Shown: positions 51,647-59,857 of the stretch, piece after piece
Numbering within the stretch: position 1 is the stretch's first letter
Layout: every line of letters begins with the position of its first letter
Assembly: GCA_964513075.1 (NCBI GenBank)
Contig: CAZELR010000013.1
Location: 1-64,000, forward strand
Length of the DNA stretch: 64,000 nt
Direction of reading: 5' to 3'
Source: DAOUBP01 sp964513075
Lineage (GTDB): Bacteria > Chloroflexota > Anaerolineae > CG2-30-64-16
Notes under the pieces: model-generated
The model's input: only the letters and a program-made list of their open reading frames with translations
Database searches by the model: none
What the model was told of the DNA's origin: nothing
Position numbers and translations under genes: made by a program

Positions 51647-52891
51647 ATGGCATACACAATAATCACTGTTCCAACCGAGGGCGAGCGCATCACGGTGCGC
51701 GAGGGCAAGCTGACCGTGCCGGATCATCCGATCCTGCTGTGGATCGAAGGGGACGGGATCGGGCCGGACATCATGAAGGCCTCCAAGCGCATTTGGGACG
51801 CGGCCGTCGCAAAGGTGTATGGCGGGCAGCGTAAAGTCTCGTGGATGGAGATCTACGCGGGCGAAAAGGCGGCCGGCCTGTATGGCGGCGACTACTTCCC
51901 GGCCGAGAGCCTCAATGCGATCCGCGAGTTCCAGGTGGGCATCAAGGGACCGTTGACGACACCGGTGGGTGGCGGCTTCCGCAGCCTCAATGTGGCGCTG
52001 CGCAAGGACCTGGACCTCTACGCCTGCGTCCGCCCGGTCCGCTGGTTCCCTGGGGTGCCCAGCCCGCTGCGCCGGCCTGATCAGGTGGATGTGGTGATCT
52101 TCCGCGAGAACACCGAGGACGTTTACGCGGGCGTTGAGTACAAGTCTGGTTCGCCCGAGGCGGCCAAGGTCGAGAAGTTCCTGAAGGAAGAGATGGGCGC
52201 TAAGTTTTTCGCTAACTCCGGCATCGGCATCAAACCGATCAGCGAGTTCGGCACCAAGCGGTTGGTTCGCAAGGCGTTCATCTATGCGCTGGAGCACGGC
52301 CGCAAGAGCGTGACCTTCGTGCACAAGGGCAACATCCAAAAGTTTACCGAGGGCGCGTTCATGCAGTGGGGCTATGAGGTCGCCAAACAGGAGTTCGGTG
52401 AGGTCACCATCACGGAAGCGCAGCTTTGGGATGAGTTCGGCGGGACGATTCCTGCGGGTAAGTTGCTGGTGAAGGACCGCATCGCGGATATCATGTTCCA
52501 ACAGATGCTGCTGCGGCCGGCCGAGTATGACGTGATTGCCACGCCGAATCTTAACGGTGACTACCTGAGCGACGCAGTGGCGGCTGAGGTGGGCGGTGTA
52601 GGCATCGCGCCCGGCGCCAACATCGGCGATACCATGGCCGTGTTCGAGGCTACCCACGGCACCGCGCCGAAGTACGCCAACCTGGATAAGGTGAATCCCG
52701 GCAGCCTGCTGCTCTCCGGGGTCATGATGTTGGATTACATCGGTTGGAGCGAGGCGGCGCGGGCGGTGGAAGCAGCCTACACCCAGGCCGTAGCGGACAA
52801 GATCGTCACCTATGACTTCGCACGGCTGATGGAGGGCGCGCAAGAGGTCAAGACGTCTGAATTTGCATCAGCGGTGATCGAGAGATTGTGA
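51647..52891 (+). CDS. icd: Isocitrate dehydrogenase (NADP type)
   Basis: 414 residues. WIEGDGIGPDIMKAS, the substrate-phosphate loop PVGGGFRSLNVALRKDLDLYAC, the VIFRENTEDVYAG segment, Lys/Tyr catalytic regions and the C-terminal GTAPKYANLD are present. The length and RENTEDVYAGVEY fit the E. coli-type NADP enzyme. It decarboxylates isocitrate to 2-oxoglutarate. GAGG lies 11-12 nt upstream of the ATG. It follows acnA in the same direction, so it catalyses the next TCA step after its neighbour. Confidence 0.94.
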   Translation: MAYTIITVPTEGERITVREGKLTVPDHPILLWIEGDGIGPDIMKASKRIWDAAVAKVYGGQRKVSWMEIYAGEKAAGLYGGDYFPAESLNAIREFQVGIKGPLTTPVGGGFRSLNVALRKDLDLYACVRPVRWFPGVPSPLRRPDQVDVVIFRENTEDVYAGVEYKSGSPEAAKVEKFLKEEMGAKFFANSGIGIKPISEFGTKRLVRKAFIYALEHGRKSVTFVHKGNIQKFTEGAFMQWGYEVAKQEFGEVTITEAQLWDEFGGTIPAGKLLVKDRIADIMFQQMLLRPAEYDVIATPNLNGDYLSDAVAAEVGGVGIAPGANIGDTMAVFEATHGTAPKYANLDKVNPGSLLLSGVMMLDYIGWSEAARAVEAAYTQAVADKIVTYDFARLMEGAQEVKTSEFASAVIERL

Positions 52892-52901
52892 GGGACTGAC
52901 G

Positions 52902-54320
52902 ATGCCCTTGCCTGCGATGACCCGCCGGCGGTTTTTGCAGTTGGCTGGGGCCAGCAGCGCTACCGCAGCGTTGGCCCCAGCACTGCAACATCGGCCCATC
53001 GTTGGTGCTGTGGGCCCGACGCTGCCGCGCGCTAACGCGGCAAAGCCCAACATCGTGCTTGTAGTCGCAGACGCGCTGCGATCCGACCACGTGTCGGCGA
53101 ACGGCTACGCACGCGGCGTGACGCCCAATCTCGATCGCCGGATTGCCGGCGAAGGTGTCTTGTTCCGCCAGGCCACAACCCCATCACCTTGGACCTTTCC
53201 CGCCGGTGCAGCCTTGATGACCGGACGACTGCCGTTTCGCCTTAACGCGACGTGGGATAACACGATCCTGCCATCCAGTGCGCTTACCCTGGCCGAGATT
53301 CTGAAGCAAAACGGCTATGCTACGGCGGGCTTTGTCTCTGCGCCTTTTGTCCGAGCTGGGCCACATGGCTTCGGGCAGGGTTTTGATGTTTACGATGATT
53401 CGGTTGCATACGGGAGTGTGCTCGAAGGGAACAGCCTGGCGGGTGCCGTGAACGCGGCCGCACACTCCTGGCTGGCGTCCTGGTCGCCGGTAAATCAGCC
53501 GTTGTTTCTCTTTCTTTACTACTTTGATCCCCATACGTGGTACAACCCTCCGTCGCCGTACGACACGCGCTATGATCCGGGCTACACCGGCGCCATGACC
53601 CCCGCTGTATACCGGAATGCAGAGGATGTGATTGCCGGTAGGATCGTGCCTTCACCGCGCGATGTCGAGCATCTGATTGCCCTGTATGATGGCGAGATTG
53701 CGTACTGGGATGCGACGCTTGATGTGCTGCTCGATTCTCTGCAGGCGCGCGGGCTCTTGGACAATGCGTTGGTCATCGTGACATCCGATCACGGCGACAT
53801 GTTTGGCGAGCACGGAAAATGGACGCACGGCAATGGCCTGTTCGAGGAAGTCTTGCGGATTCCCTTGCTGATGTGCTACCCCGGCGCAATTCCCAAAGGC
53901 GTGATTGTCGATGCCCCCGTGCAGAACATGGACATCCTGCCAACGATCCTGGATTGGCTGGGCCTCGCAACACCGGGCGATCTGGATGGGGTAAGTATCC
54001 GCGCGTTGGCTGAGGGGCGGGCTGCGCCGCCTCATGCTGTGTTTAGCGAGGTCGAGGGGTCAAGCGTGCCGGGTCATTGGGCTTATGGGCTTGCGCCGCG
54101 CGGCGACTTGCGTGCCGTCCGCAGCGGCGACTACAAGTATATCCATCATGTGCGTGAACGCGCCGCCGATGAGTTATATCTGCTGCAGTCATCATCGCCC
54201 TACGAGATCCTGAACCTGATTAACTCCGAGCCCACGATTGCTCAAGGTCTGCGTCAGTTGCTTTTTGAGCGCTACCGTCTTGCGGCGCATGAAGTTGCTT
54301 TGCCGTATGTGGGTCGCTGA
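52902..54320 (+). CDS. Sulfatase-superfamily hydrolase, Tat-exported, without a formylglycine cysteine
   Basis: 472 residues. A twin-arginine signal (MTRRRFLQLAGASSATAALA) precedes the alkaline phosphatase/sulfatase fold: NIVLVVADALRSDHV, the nucleophile segment TTPSPWTFPAGAALMTGR, and VTSDHGDMFGEHGKWTHG. The nucleophile position holds Thr98 in the PWT-P pattern rather than Cys/Ser-x-P-x-R, so it cannot carry formylglycine; phosphodiesterase or transferase chemistry is more likely than sulfate-ester cleavage. ATG 52902 is 10 nt after icd, so the genes are probably co-transcribed. Confidence 0.8.
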   Translation: MPLPAMTRRRFLQLAGASSATAALAPALQHRPIVGAVGPTLPRANAAKPNIVLVVADALRSDHVSANGYARGVTPNLDRRIAGEGVLFRQATTPSPWTFPAGAALMTGRLPFRLNATWDNTILPSSALTLAEILKQNGYATAGFVSAPFVRAGPHGFGQGFDVYDDSVAYGSVLEGNSLAGAVNAAAHSWLASWSPVNQPLFLFLYYFDPHTWYNPPSPYDTRYDPGYTGAMTPAVYRNAEDVIAGRIVPSPRDVEHLIALYDGEIAYWDATLDVLLDSLQARGLLDNALVIVTSDHGDMFGEHGKWTHGNGLFEEVLRIPLLMCYPGAIPKGVIVDAPVQNMDILPTILDWLGLATPGDLDGVSIRALAEGRAAPPHAVFSEVEGSSVPGHWAYGLAPRGDLRAVRSGDYKYIHHVRERAADELYLLQSSSPYEILNLINSEPTIAQGLRQLLFERYRLAAHEVALPYVGR

Positions 54321-54442
54321 CGCGGCCGCGCGTAGGAAATGCCAGGGCAGGGTCAAGTGTCTTTAATCATGCCCCATGGGTGATTTTGCAAGTGAGGTGC
54401 AGCAGCCTCTGGGCGAAGCATTTCGCCTCTATGCTTCCAGTT

Positions 54443-54470
54443 TTGACTCCGCTGCACCCTATGGTATTAT
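54443..54470 (+). promoter_or_regulatory. Promoter of the GH13 gene
   Basis: TTGACT, 16-bp spacer, TATTAT. The predicted start is at or next to an ATG at 54479 that opens a 35-codon frame overlapping the GH13 start. Confidence 0.55.
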
Positions 54471-54524
54471 CTTTCCTAATGGGCTCTGTCCCGACCCGTT
54501 TGCTTTTATCCCTCACCCTGAGGC

Positions 54525-56420
54525 ATGTCATTGACCGCACCGCTGCCAACCGTGGCGACGCTGCCACGGCCCATCGATGTCGCTGAGAAAATTCCTGTCT
54601 TTCTCGCGTCGCCGCCACTTACTTCCGAGCTGCCCCGAGGAGGCGCGTTCCGTAACTTCGAACGCCCCGGCGCCACCACCTTTTTTCTTACTGCACCGTA
54701 CAAGCCCGCTGTCCACTTGATCGGAGATTTCAACGGCTGGAACCCGCGCGCCACGCCCATGACAACGGACGGCAAAGGCTTGTTCTGGGTTACTGTGCCG
54801 CTGCGGGGGTCTACCGAGTATCGATTCCTGGTTACCATGGACGAAACGGGCAAGCAGGTGGTCGTGGCGGATCCGTACGCCCGCGAGATTCGTTGGGATG
54901 GCCAAGGCCCGAAGGCATTCCTGGGCGATGAGCCGGCTTACACCTGGCACGATGCAGCCTGGCGTCGTCCCGCGTTGCGCGACCTGATCCTCTACGAGCT
55001 GTGCGTGCGCGATTTCGCGGGTGAAAAAAGGGGTGGCGGCGCGCGCTTTGGCGACTTTGCTGGCGTCCAGACCCGGCTCGACCACCTGGCGCGGCTGGGG
55101 ATCAATGCCATCGAGTTGATGCCGGTCAGCGAGTTTCCGGGCGACAGCTCTTGGGGCTACAACCCCGTCTTCTACATGGCGCCGAAGTGGATCTATGGTC
55201 GGCCGCATGCCTTGAAAGCGCTGATTGACGCGGCGCATCAGCGCGGCATCGCCGTGATTCTGGACTTGGTCTTCAACCACGCCTGGGGTGATCAACCCTA
55301 CTATCTGATGTATCCGCCCCTCTTTGGCCCACAGGGTCAGGAGCTGCTGGACCACAACCCGTTTTTTCACCATCACCACAACGGCCATGCCAACGGCTGG
55401 GGCGGGCTGGATTGGGATCACTCCTCCCGGTATACATTGGCGTACATGCAGGACATCGTGCGCTACTGGCTGGACGAATACCATATGGACGGCTTCCGGT
55501 TCGACTGGCTGGGCGGCGTCGAGTACGACCCCTGGCAGCCGCACCGCGAAGGCTTCGATCCCTTCTCCGGCATTGCGCCCATCGCCCGCGCCGCGCGCGA
55601 GGCAGCACCCGACTGCTACCAGATCGGGGAGTATTGGCCAATCCACGGCACTCACCCGGCCAAGACCGCGGCAAAGCTGGTGAGGCAGACCGAAATCGAC
55701 GCGGTGTGGAACGGTGCGTTCCATCATACGCTGGAAAACTGCCTGTTCCAGACCTGGCAGTGGGAGCGGCAGGACCTGCCGCACAACCTGGGCGGCTTCC
55801 GCAGCCAGGGGTTTGACCGGGCCGACCAGGTCATCAACTACGTGGTGAGCCATGACGAGCGCCGTCCCGAGCACGAGGTCCAGTTCTGGGGTGCGCACAT
55901 CACCGCGGACATTCCACAAGTGGTTGCGCGGTACCCGACCCGTTGGCACCTGGCGCTTCAGAAGGCGCGGCTGGGACTGGCAGTGCTGTTTACCTCGCCG
56001 GGTGTGCCTATGCTGCTGGCCGGCCAGGAGTTCGGTGAAGATAGCCCTCGCACCATTGACTTTTGGCCGTTGGACTGGAAGAAACTGGCGTTGCCGGAAG
56101 GTCGCGGCCAATTTGAGTTTCTGCAGAAACTGATCAGCCTGCGCCGAGAGCATCCCGCGCTGCGCTCTGACGCAATTGAATACTATGGTGATGACTTCGC
56201 GCGCTTCAAGCTGATCCGCTACAAGCGCTGGGACGGCGAGGGTGATGTGGCCGTGGTGGCAGCCAACTTTGACTCGGTGACCCATACCGTCGGCTTGGGG
56301 TTTCCGCATGATGGTGAGTGGATTGATGCGCTCACGGGGCGGCGTTTCCAGGTCAACGGCCATTGGCGTGAATTCAAGCTGCCTGCCTGGAACGCGTTGG
56401 TGTTGTTGCCAAAAGATTAG
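54525..56420 (+). CDS. GH13 alpha-glucan enzyme with CBM48, branching-enzyme-like
   Basis: 631 residues. A CBM48 domain (about 50-135, VHLIGDFNGWNPRATPM) is followed by the GH13 barrel: DLVFNHAWG, DGFRFDW with nucleophile Asp327, QIGEYWP with acid/base Glu369 and VVSHDERRPEHE with Asp444. The layout fits 1,4-alpha-glucan branching enzymes, though classical GlgB is longer; a trehalohydrolase-like or debranching role is possible. An in-frame stop at 54519 fixes the start at ATG 54525, which lacks a proper ribosome site (TGAGG is one base away). Confidence 0.82.
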   Translation: MSLTAPLPTVATLPRPIDVAEKIPVFLASPPLTSELPRGGAFRNFERPGATTFFLTAPYKPAVHLIGDFNGWNPRATPMTTDGKGLFWVTVPLRGSTEYRFLVTMDETGKQVVVADPYAREIRWDGQGPKAFLGDEPAYTWHDAAWRRPALRDLILYELCVRDFAGEKRGGGARFGDFAGVQTRLDHLARLGINAIELMPVSEFPGDSSWGYNPVFYMAPKWIYGRPHALKALIDAAHQRGIAVILDLVFNHAWGDQPYYLMYPPLFGPQGQELLDHNPFFHHHHNGHANGWGGLDWDHSSRYTLAYMQDIVRYWLDEYHMDGFRFDWLGGVEYDPWQPHREGFDPFSGIAPIARAAREAAPDCYQIGEYWPIHGTHPAKTAAKLVRQTEIDAVWNGAFHHTLENCLFQTWQWERQDLPHNLGGFRSQGFDRADQVINYVVSHDERRPEHEVQFWGAHITADIPQVVARYPTRWHLALQKARLGLAVLFTSPGVPMLLAGQEFGEDSPRTIDFWPLDWKKLALPEGRGQFEFLQKLISLRREHPALRSDAIEYYGDDFARFKLIRYKRWDGEGDVAVVAANFDSVTHTVGLGFPHDGEWIDALTGRRFQVNGHWREFKLPAWNALVLLPKD

Positions 56421-56421
56421 C

Positions 56422-56450
56422 TTGACGAAGCACAAAGGCCTGAGTATAAT
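56422..56450 (+). promoter_or_regulatory. Promoter of the qcr-sdh operon
   Basis: TTGACG, 17-bp spacer, TATAAT. Predicted start near 56457, about 93 nt before qcrA. Confidence 0.75.
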
Positions 56451-56549
56451 CGGTGCGTACTCCTCGCTGTGCACTTTGCACGGTTCACATCAGCAATCCC
56501 TGCTCAAGCGTCTGGAGCAATCCTCTTCAACGATCAGGAGGCTAGCCGG

Positions 56550-57047
56550 ATGTCCGATGAAGATGTCGTAAGCGGCGAAGAGATGGACCGGCGGAAGTTC
56601 CTTTCAGGCATCATTGGTGCTGTTGCCGGCGCTGTCGCGTTCCTGGTTGGGCTGCCAGCGGTCGGTTATCTGGTTTCCCCGGGCATCAAGAAGCAGAATG
56701 AGGCGAAGTGGCTGACGCTGGGCCCCGTCAGTTCTTTGCAGCCAGGCGTTCCCACCGGCTTCCCCTTCTCGCGGGGCATCAAGGACGGCTGGGTCGAGTC
56801 TACGCAGACCGGTGTGGCCTACGCAGTAACGCATGACGGCCAGGATGTCAAGGTCTTCTCCAATATTTGCCCCCATCTGAGCTGTCGGGTTAACTGGAGT
56901 GAGGAACGCAACGGGTTCTTTTGCCCGTGCCACGATGGCCTGTTCGACGTCGATGGCGGGATTGTAGCCGGGCCGCCGCCCAGGCCGCTGGATCAGTTTC
57001 AGACCAAGATCGAGAACGGCCAGATTTCGATCCTCCTGGAGGCGTAA
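56550..57047 (+). CDS. qcrA: Rieske iron-sulfur subunit of menaquinol:cytochrome c reductase
   Basis: 165 residues from ATG 56550 (AGGAGG upstream). A Tat-like anchor MDRRKFLSGIIGAVAG with one transmembrane helix is retained. The [2Fe-2S] ligands are in CPHLSC (Cys107, His109) and CPCHDG (Cys125, His128), with Cys112 and Cys127 forming the structural disulfide. It takes the first electron from menaquinol on the outer face. First gene of the respiratory operon, 3 nt before qcrB. Confidence 0.93.
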   Translation: MSDEDVVSGEEMDRRKFLSGIIGAVAGAVAFLVGLPAVGYLVSPGIKKQNEAKWLTLGPVSSLQPGVPTGFPFSRGIKDGWVESTQTGVAYAVTHDGQDVKVFSNICPHLSCRVNWSEERNGFFCPCHDGLFDVDGGIVAGPPPRPLDQFQTKIENGQISILLEA

Positions 57048-57050
57048 ACC

Positions 57051-57740
57051 GTGGCCAACATTCCTACTCCTGAACCGGGCCAGCGTCCTTCTGCCTTCGC
57101 GTGGTTGGACGAGCGACTTGGCTTGACCACGATCTGGAAGACCATCTTCGACCGCGCCGTGCCGGAGACTAACTGGTTCTACACCTTCGGCAGCGCCACC
57201 ATGATCTTGTGCCTGCTCCAGGGCATCACGGGCATGCTGCTAACCATCTATTACGTGCCGGCGCCCGACCATGCCTACGACAGCATTAACTACATTATGA
57301 ACGAGGTCGCGTTTGGCTGGCTGATTCGCGGCATGCACCATTGGGGTGCGACCCTGCTGATCGTGATGATTCTCCTGCATATGCTCAAGGCGTTCTTCGT
57401 TGGCGCCTACAAGTGGCCGCGCGAGATTACCTGGCTGACCGGCGGTGTGCTGCTGCTGCTGGTGCTGGTGATGGGATTTTCTGGCTACCTGCTGCCGTGG
57501 AACCAGCGGTCCTATTGGGCGACTGCGGTAGGCACCTCCGTCATCGGCGCGGTTCCGATCGTCGGTGAAACGTTGATGCAGATCGCGCGCGGGGGCACGG
57601 AGATCGGCGCGGTGACCCTGGCCCGCTTCTACGGCCTGCACATCTGGTGGATTCCGGTCATGGTCCTGGGGCTGATCGGTGTTCACATGTACCTGATCAT
57701 CCGCATCGGCATCACGCACCCGCCTGAGCGCAACGAATGA
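57051..57740 (+). CDS. qcrB: Cytochrome b (b6-type) subunit
   Basis: 229 residues with four transmembrane helices, the short b6 form. Haem ligands are His96 or His97 with His110, and His197 with His212; the 14-residue gap in the second pair is the b6f-type spacing. Loops include GMHHWGATLLIV and GYLLPWNQRSYWATAVGTSV. GTG start with GGAGG upstream in the end of qcrA. The remaining helices of full-length cytochrome b are in qcrC. Confidence 0.93.
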   Translation: MANIPTPEPGQRPSAFAWLDERLGLTTIWKTIFDRAVPETNWFYTFGSATMILCLLQGITGMLLTIYYVPAPDHAYDSINYIMNEVAFGWLIRGMHHWGATLLIVMILLHMLKAFFVGAYKWPREITWLTGGVLLLLVLVMGFSGYLLPWNQRSYWATAVGTSVIGAVPIVGETLMQIARGGTEIGAVTLARFYGLHIWWIPVMVLGLIGVHMYLIIRIGITHPPERNE

Positions 57741-57783
57741 GACGTGTTGCGTGATGCGTGAGATGGATCCAGCGACGCGCAGG

Positions 57784-57832
57784 ACGCACCACGCAATACG
57801 CAACACGCAGTACGCAACACGCAGTACGCACC
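57784..57832. repeat. Heptamer tract between qcrB and qcrC
   Basis: Seven tandem copies: ACGCACC, ACGCAAT, ACGCAAC, ACGCAGT, ACGCAAC, ACGCAGT, ACGCACC. It occupies much of the 113-bp gap inside an otherwise tightly packed operon. Confidence 0.9.
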
Positions 57833-57853
57833 ACGTGGCTAGGGATGGTTTCT

Positions 57854-58948
57854 ATGAACGAAGCCGACAAACAAGCCTATCTCAAGAAGTATAAAGAGAA
57901 AAAACAAAACGGCGAGCGGTTCTTCCCGCACTCCATTGGTAAGGATGCGGTCACTTCGCTGTTTCTGTTTATTCTGCTGCTGGGCCTGGTGATCTTCGTC
58001 GGCGTGCCCAACGAGCCGCCGGCGAATCCTACCGACTCCTCCTATATTCCGCGGCCCGAATGGTATTTTCTGTGGGCCTTTCAACTGTTGAAGTACTTCC
58101 CGGGCGCGCTTGAGGGCGCGGCCATCGTCGCCTTAGGGCTGGTAATCGCGGTGGGCCTCTTCGGCTTGCCGTTTCTGGATCGTAACCCCAAGCGGCACCC
58201 GTTCAACCGGCCCGTGGCCAGTGCAGTGATGCTCCTGATTTTCGCCGGATTGATCTTTCTGACGATCCAGGCCGTCGTCACAACGCCTAAGGCAGCCGAG
58301 GCGGTGAACGTTGGCGGCGACCAGGCTGCACGCATCGAGGCGGGCGGCAAGCTATACCAGGAATACTGCGCCAAGTGTCACGGCGAGAACGGAGAAGGCG
58401 CAGAGATCGAGGGTCAGGCGGGCGAGTTCACCAATCCGCTCAATGACGAGGCATTTCTCACCACCCATTCCTCGGAGTCGTTGTTTAACGTTATCGATTA
58501 TGGCTGGGAGTCGCTGGGTATGTCGCCGTTCGGGCTGAAGTATGGCGGCGCGTTGACCGACCCGGATATCCGGGCCATCGTTGAGTTCATGCAGACCTGG
58601 GCGCCGAACGAGGAGGCCGCCGCTGCAGGCGATCTTGCGACGCTGGCCTTGATCGAGACGCCGGGTTACTCGCAGCATCTCAAGCCGATCTTCGACAAGC
58701 GCTGTCTCAGCTGTCACGGCGCGCGCAAGAAGGGCGGCTACAGCATGGCCGATTACACCAGCGTGATGACGACCGGCGACAACGCGCCGGTGATTGTGGC
58801 CGGCGATGCAGCCAACAGCCTCCTGGTCAAGATGCTGCGCGGCATCAAAACCGATGCCGGTGGCCAGATGCCGCCCAGCCGGCCGTTGGCCAAGGAGCAG
58901 ATCGAGCTGATCGAGCGCTGGATCAATCAGGGTGCGCAGAACAACTGA
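57854..58948 (+). CDS. qcrC: Subunit IV fused to two cytochrome c domains
   Basis: 364 residues from ATG 57854 (AGGGA 8 nt upstream). Residues 1-145 hold three transmembrane helices with the quinol-site motif PEWY (68-71), equivalent to subunit IV of b6f. A class I cytochrome c follows (CAKCH, 172-176, axial Met in GMSPFG), then a second domain with CLSCH (284-288) and GGQMPP, of the planctomycete-type cytochrome c family. It should pass electrons from the Rieske protein toward a terminal oxidase. Most QcrC proteins have one haem; this has two. Confidence 0.88.
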   Translation: MNEADKQAYLKKYKEKKQNGERFFPHSIGKDAVTSLFLFILLLGLVIFVGVPNEPPANPTDSSYIPRPEWYFLWAFQLLKYFPGALEGAAIVALGLVIAVGLFGLPFLDRNPKRHPFNRPVASAVMLLIFAGLIFLTIQAVVTTPKAAEAVNVGGDQAARIEAGGKLYQEYCAKCHGENGEGAEIEGQAGEFTNPLNDEAFLTTHSSESLFNVIDYGWESLGMSPFGLKYGGALTDPDIRAIVEFMQTWAPNEEAAAAGDLATLALIETPGYSQHLKPIFDKRCLSCHGARKKGGYSMADYTSVMTTGDNAPVIVAGDAANSLLVKMLRGIKTDAGGQMPPSRPLAKEQIELIERWINQGAQNN

Positions 58949-58960
58949 CGGAGTAGAATT

Positions 58961-59359
58961 ATGAGCAAACTTGCACGCGTCACGCTTCCCCAGGCGCTGG
59001 CCTATCGCGGGGGCCAGCCGATGCTCGCCTGGCTGCTGCATCGGATTAGCGCGCTCGGCATCGTCATTTTCGTCGGGATGCACCTGACCATGGCGTTTCT
59101 GGCCTATGCGACGACCGGCGGCGTCACCAACGCTGTGGCTAATGCAGTGACCACTTTCTACACCCTTGCGCCGGTGCAGATCTTCGTGTTGTTTTGTGTG
59201 CTCTACCATGCCACTAACGGCCTGCGCATCGTGATTCTGGACATGTGGCCCGCGCTCCATCGTTTCAACAAAGAGGCGATGTGGGTGCAGTGGGCGCTGT
59301 TCCTGCCCATGTTCCTGTTGCCGGCTGCGCTGATCGCAATGGGTGTCACGATCAAGTAA
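58961..59359 (+). CDS. sdhC: Succinate dehydrogenase cytochrome b subunit
   Basis: 132 residues, three transmembrane helices. LLHRISALGIVIFVGMHL and VLYHATNGLRIVILDMW carry the conserved haem-ligand histidines and quinone-site residues. It anchors SdhAB in the membrane. It begins 12 nt after qcrC. Confidence 0.9.
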   Translation: MSKLARVTLPQALAYRGGQPMLAWLLHRISALGIVIFVGMHLTMAFLAYATTGGVTNAVANAVTTFYTLAPVQIFVLFCVLYHATNGLRIVILDMWPALHRFNKEAMWVQWALFLPMFLLPAALIAMGVTIK

Positions 59360-59371
59360 ATGGAGATGCCA

Positions 59372-59812
59372 ATGACTACAAAAGCACCTGCAACCAGGCG
59401 TGTGTCGACCGATAGCCGGTCTGAGGCTACCATGTGGTTCTTCATGCGCATCAGCGGCGTCTTGCTCTTGCTGTTGGGCGCGTTTGGCCTGGTCTACGCC
59501 AATCTGATCGGCGGTTACGGCAAAATGGATGCCGGCGCACAGATGCGCTGGTCCTTTTTCCCCATCTCGTTTCATGTCCAGTCAAGCGATGTGGAAGTCT
59601 TCCCGAACTTCTCGAATCCGTTTTGGCAGACGTATGCTTTTTTGTTGATCGGGTTCGCGGCCGTGCATGCCTACAATGGTCTGCGTGCTATCTTGAGGGA
59701 TTATGTGCGGCATCCGCTGCTCTTGAGCTGGTTGCAGGCGCTGCTGCTGGTGCTGTGGATCTTCATGGCTGTGGCGGCGACCTACGTGATTTTCGTGTTT
59801 AGCAATCAGTAG
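59372..59812 (+). CDS. sdhD: Succinate dehydrogenase membrane anchor subunit
   Basis: 146 residues from ATG 59372, which has GGAG 6 nt upstream (an ATG at 59360 abuts the sdhC stop). Three transmembrane helices; FAAVHAYNGLRAILRDYV contains the likely haem-binding His and matches the SdhC motif in style. It forms the quinone site with SdhC. Confidence 0.87.
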   Translation: MTTKAPATRRVSTDSRSEATMWFFMRISGVLLLLLGAFGLVYANLIGGYGKMDAGAQMRWSFFPISFHVQSSDVEVFPNFSNPFWQTYAFLLIGFAAVHAYNGLRAILRDYVRHPLLLSWLQALLLVLWIFMAVAATYVIFVFSNQ

Positions 59813-59857
59813 CGTCGTGCCTGCGAAAGGGCCTTTTGAAAAGGAGCCAAAGGGACT

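Noticed and set aside
41301..52843. Long minus-strand frames opposite glgP (41301-42623), acnA (49922-50947) and icd (51383-52843)
   Set aside because: All are antisense to intact enzymes and lack promoters, ribosome sites or motifs.
54528..56474. 648-codon minus-strand frame
   Set aside because: Antisense shadow of the GH13 gene, which has all catalytic motifs on the plus strand.
57784..57832. Possible CRISPR array
   Set aside because: Repeat unit is 7 bp with no spacers, and no cas genes are present. It is a short tandem repeat.
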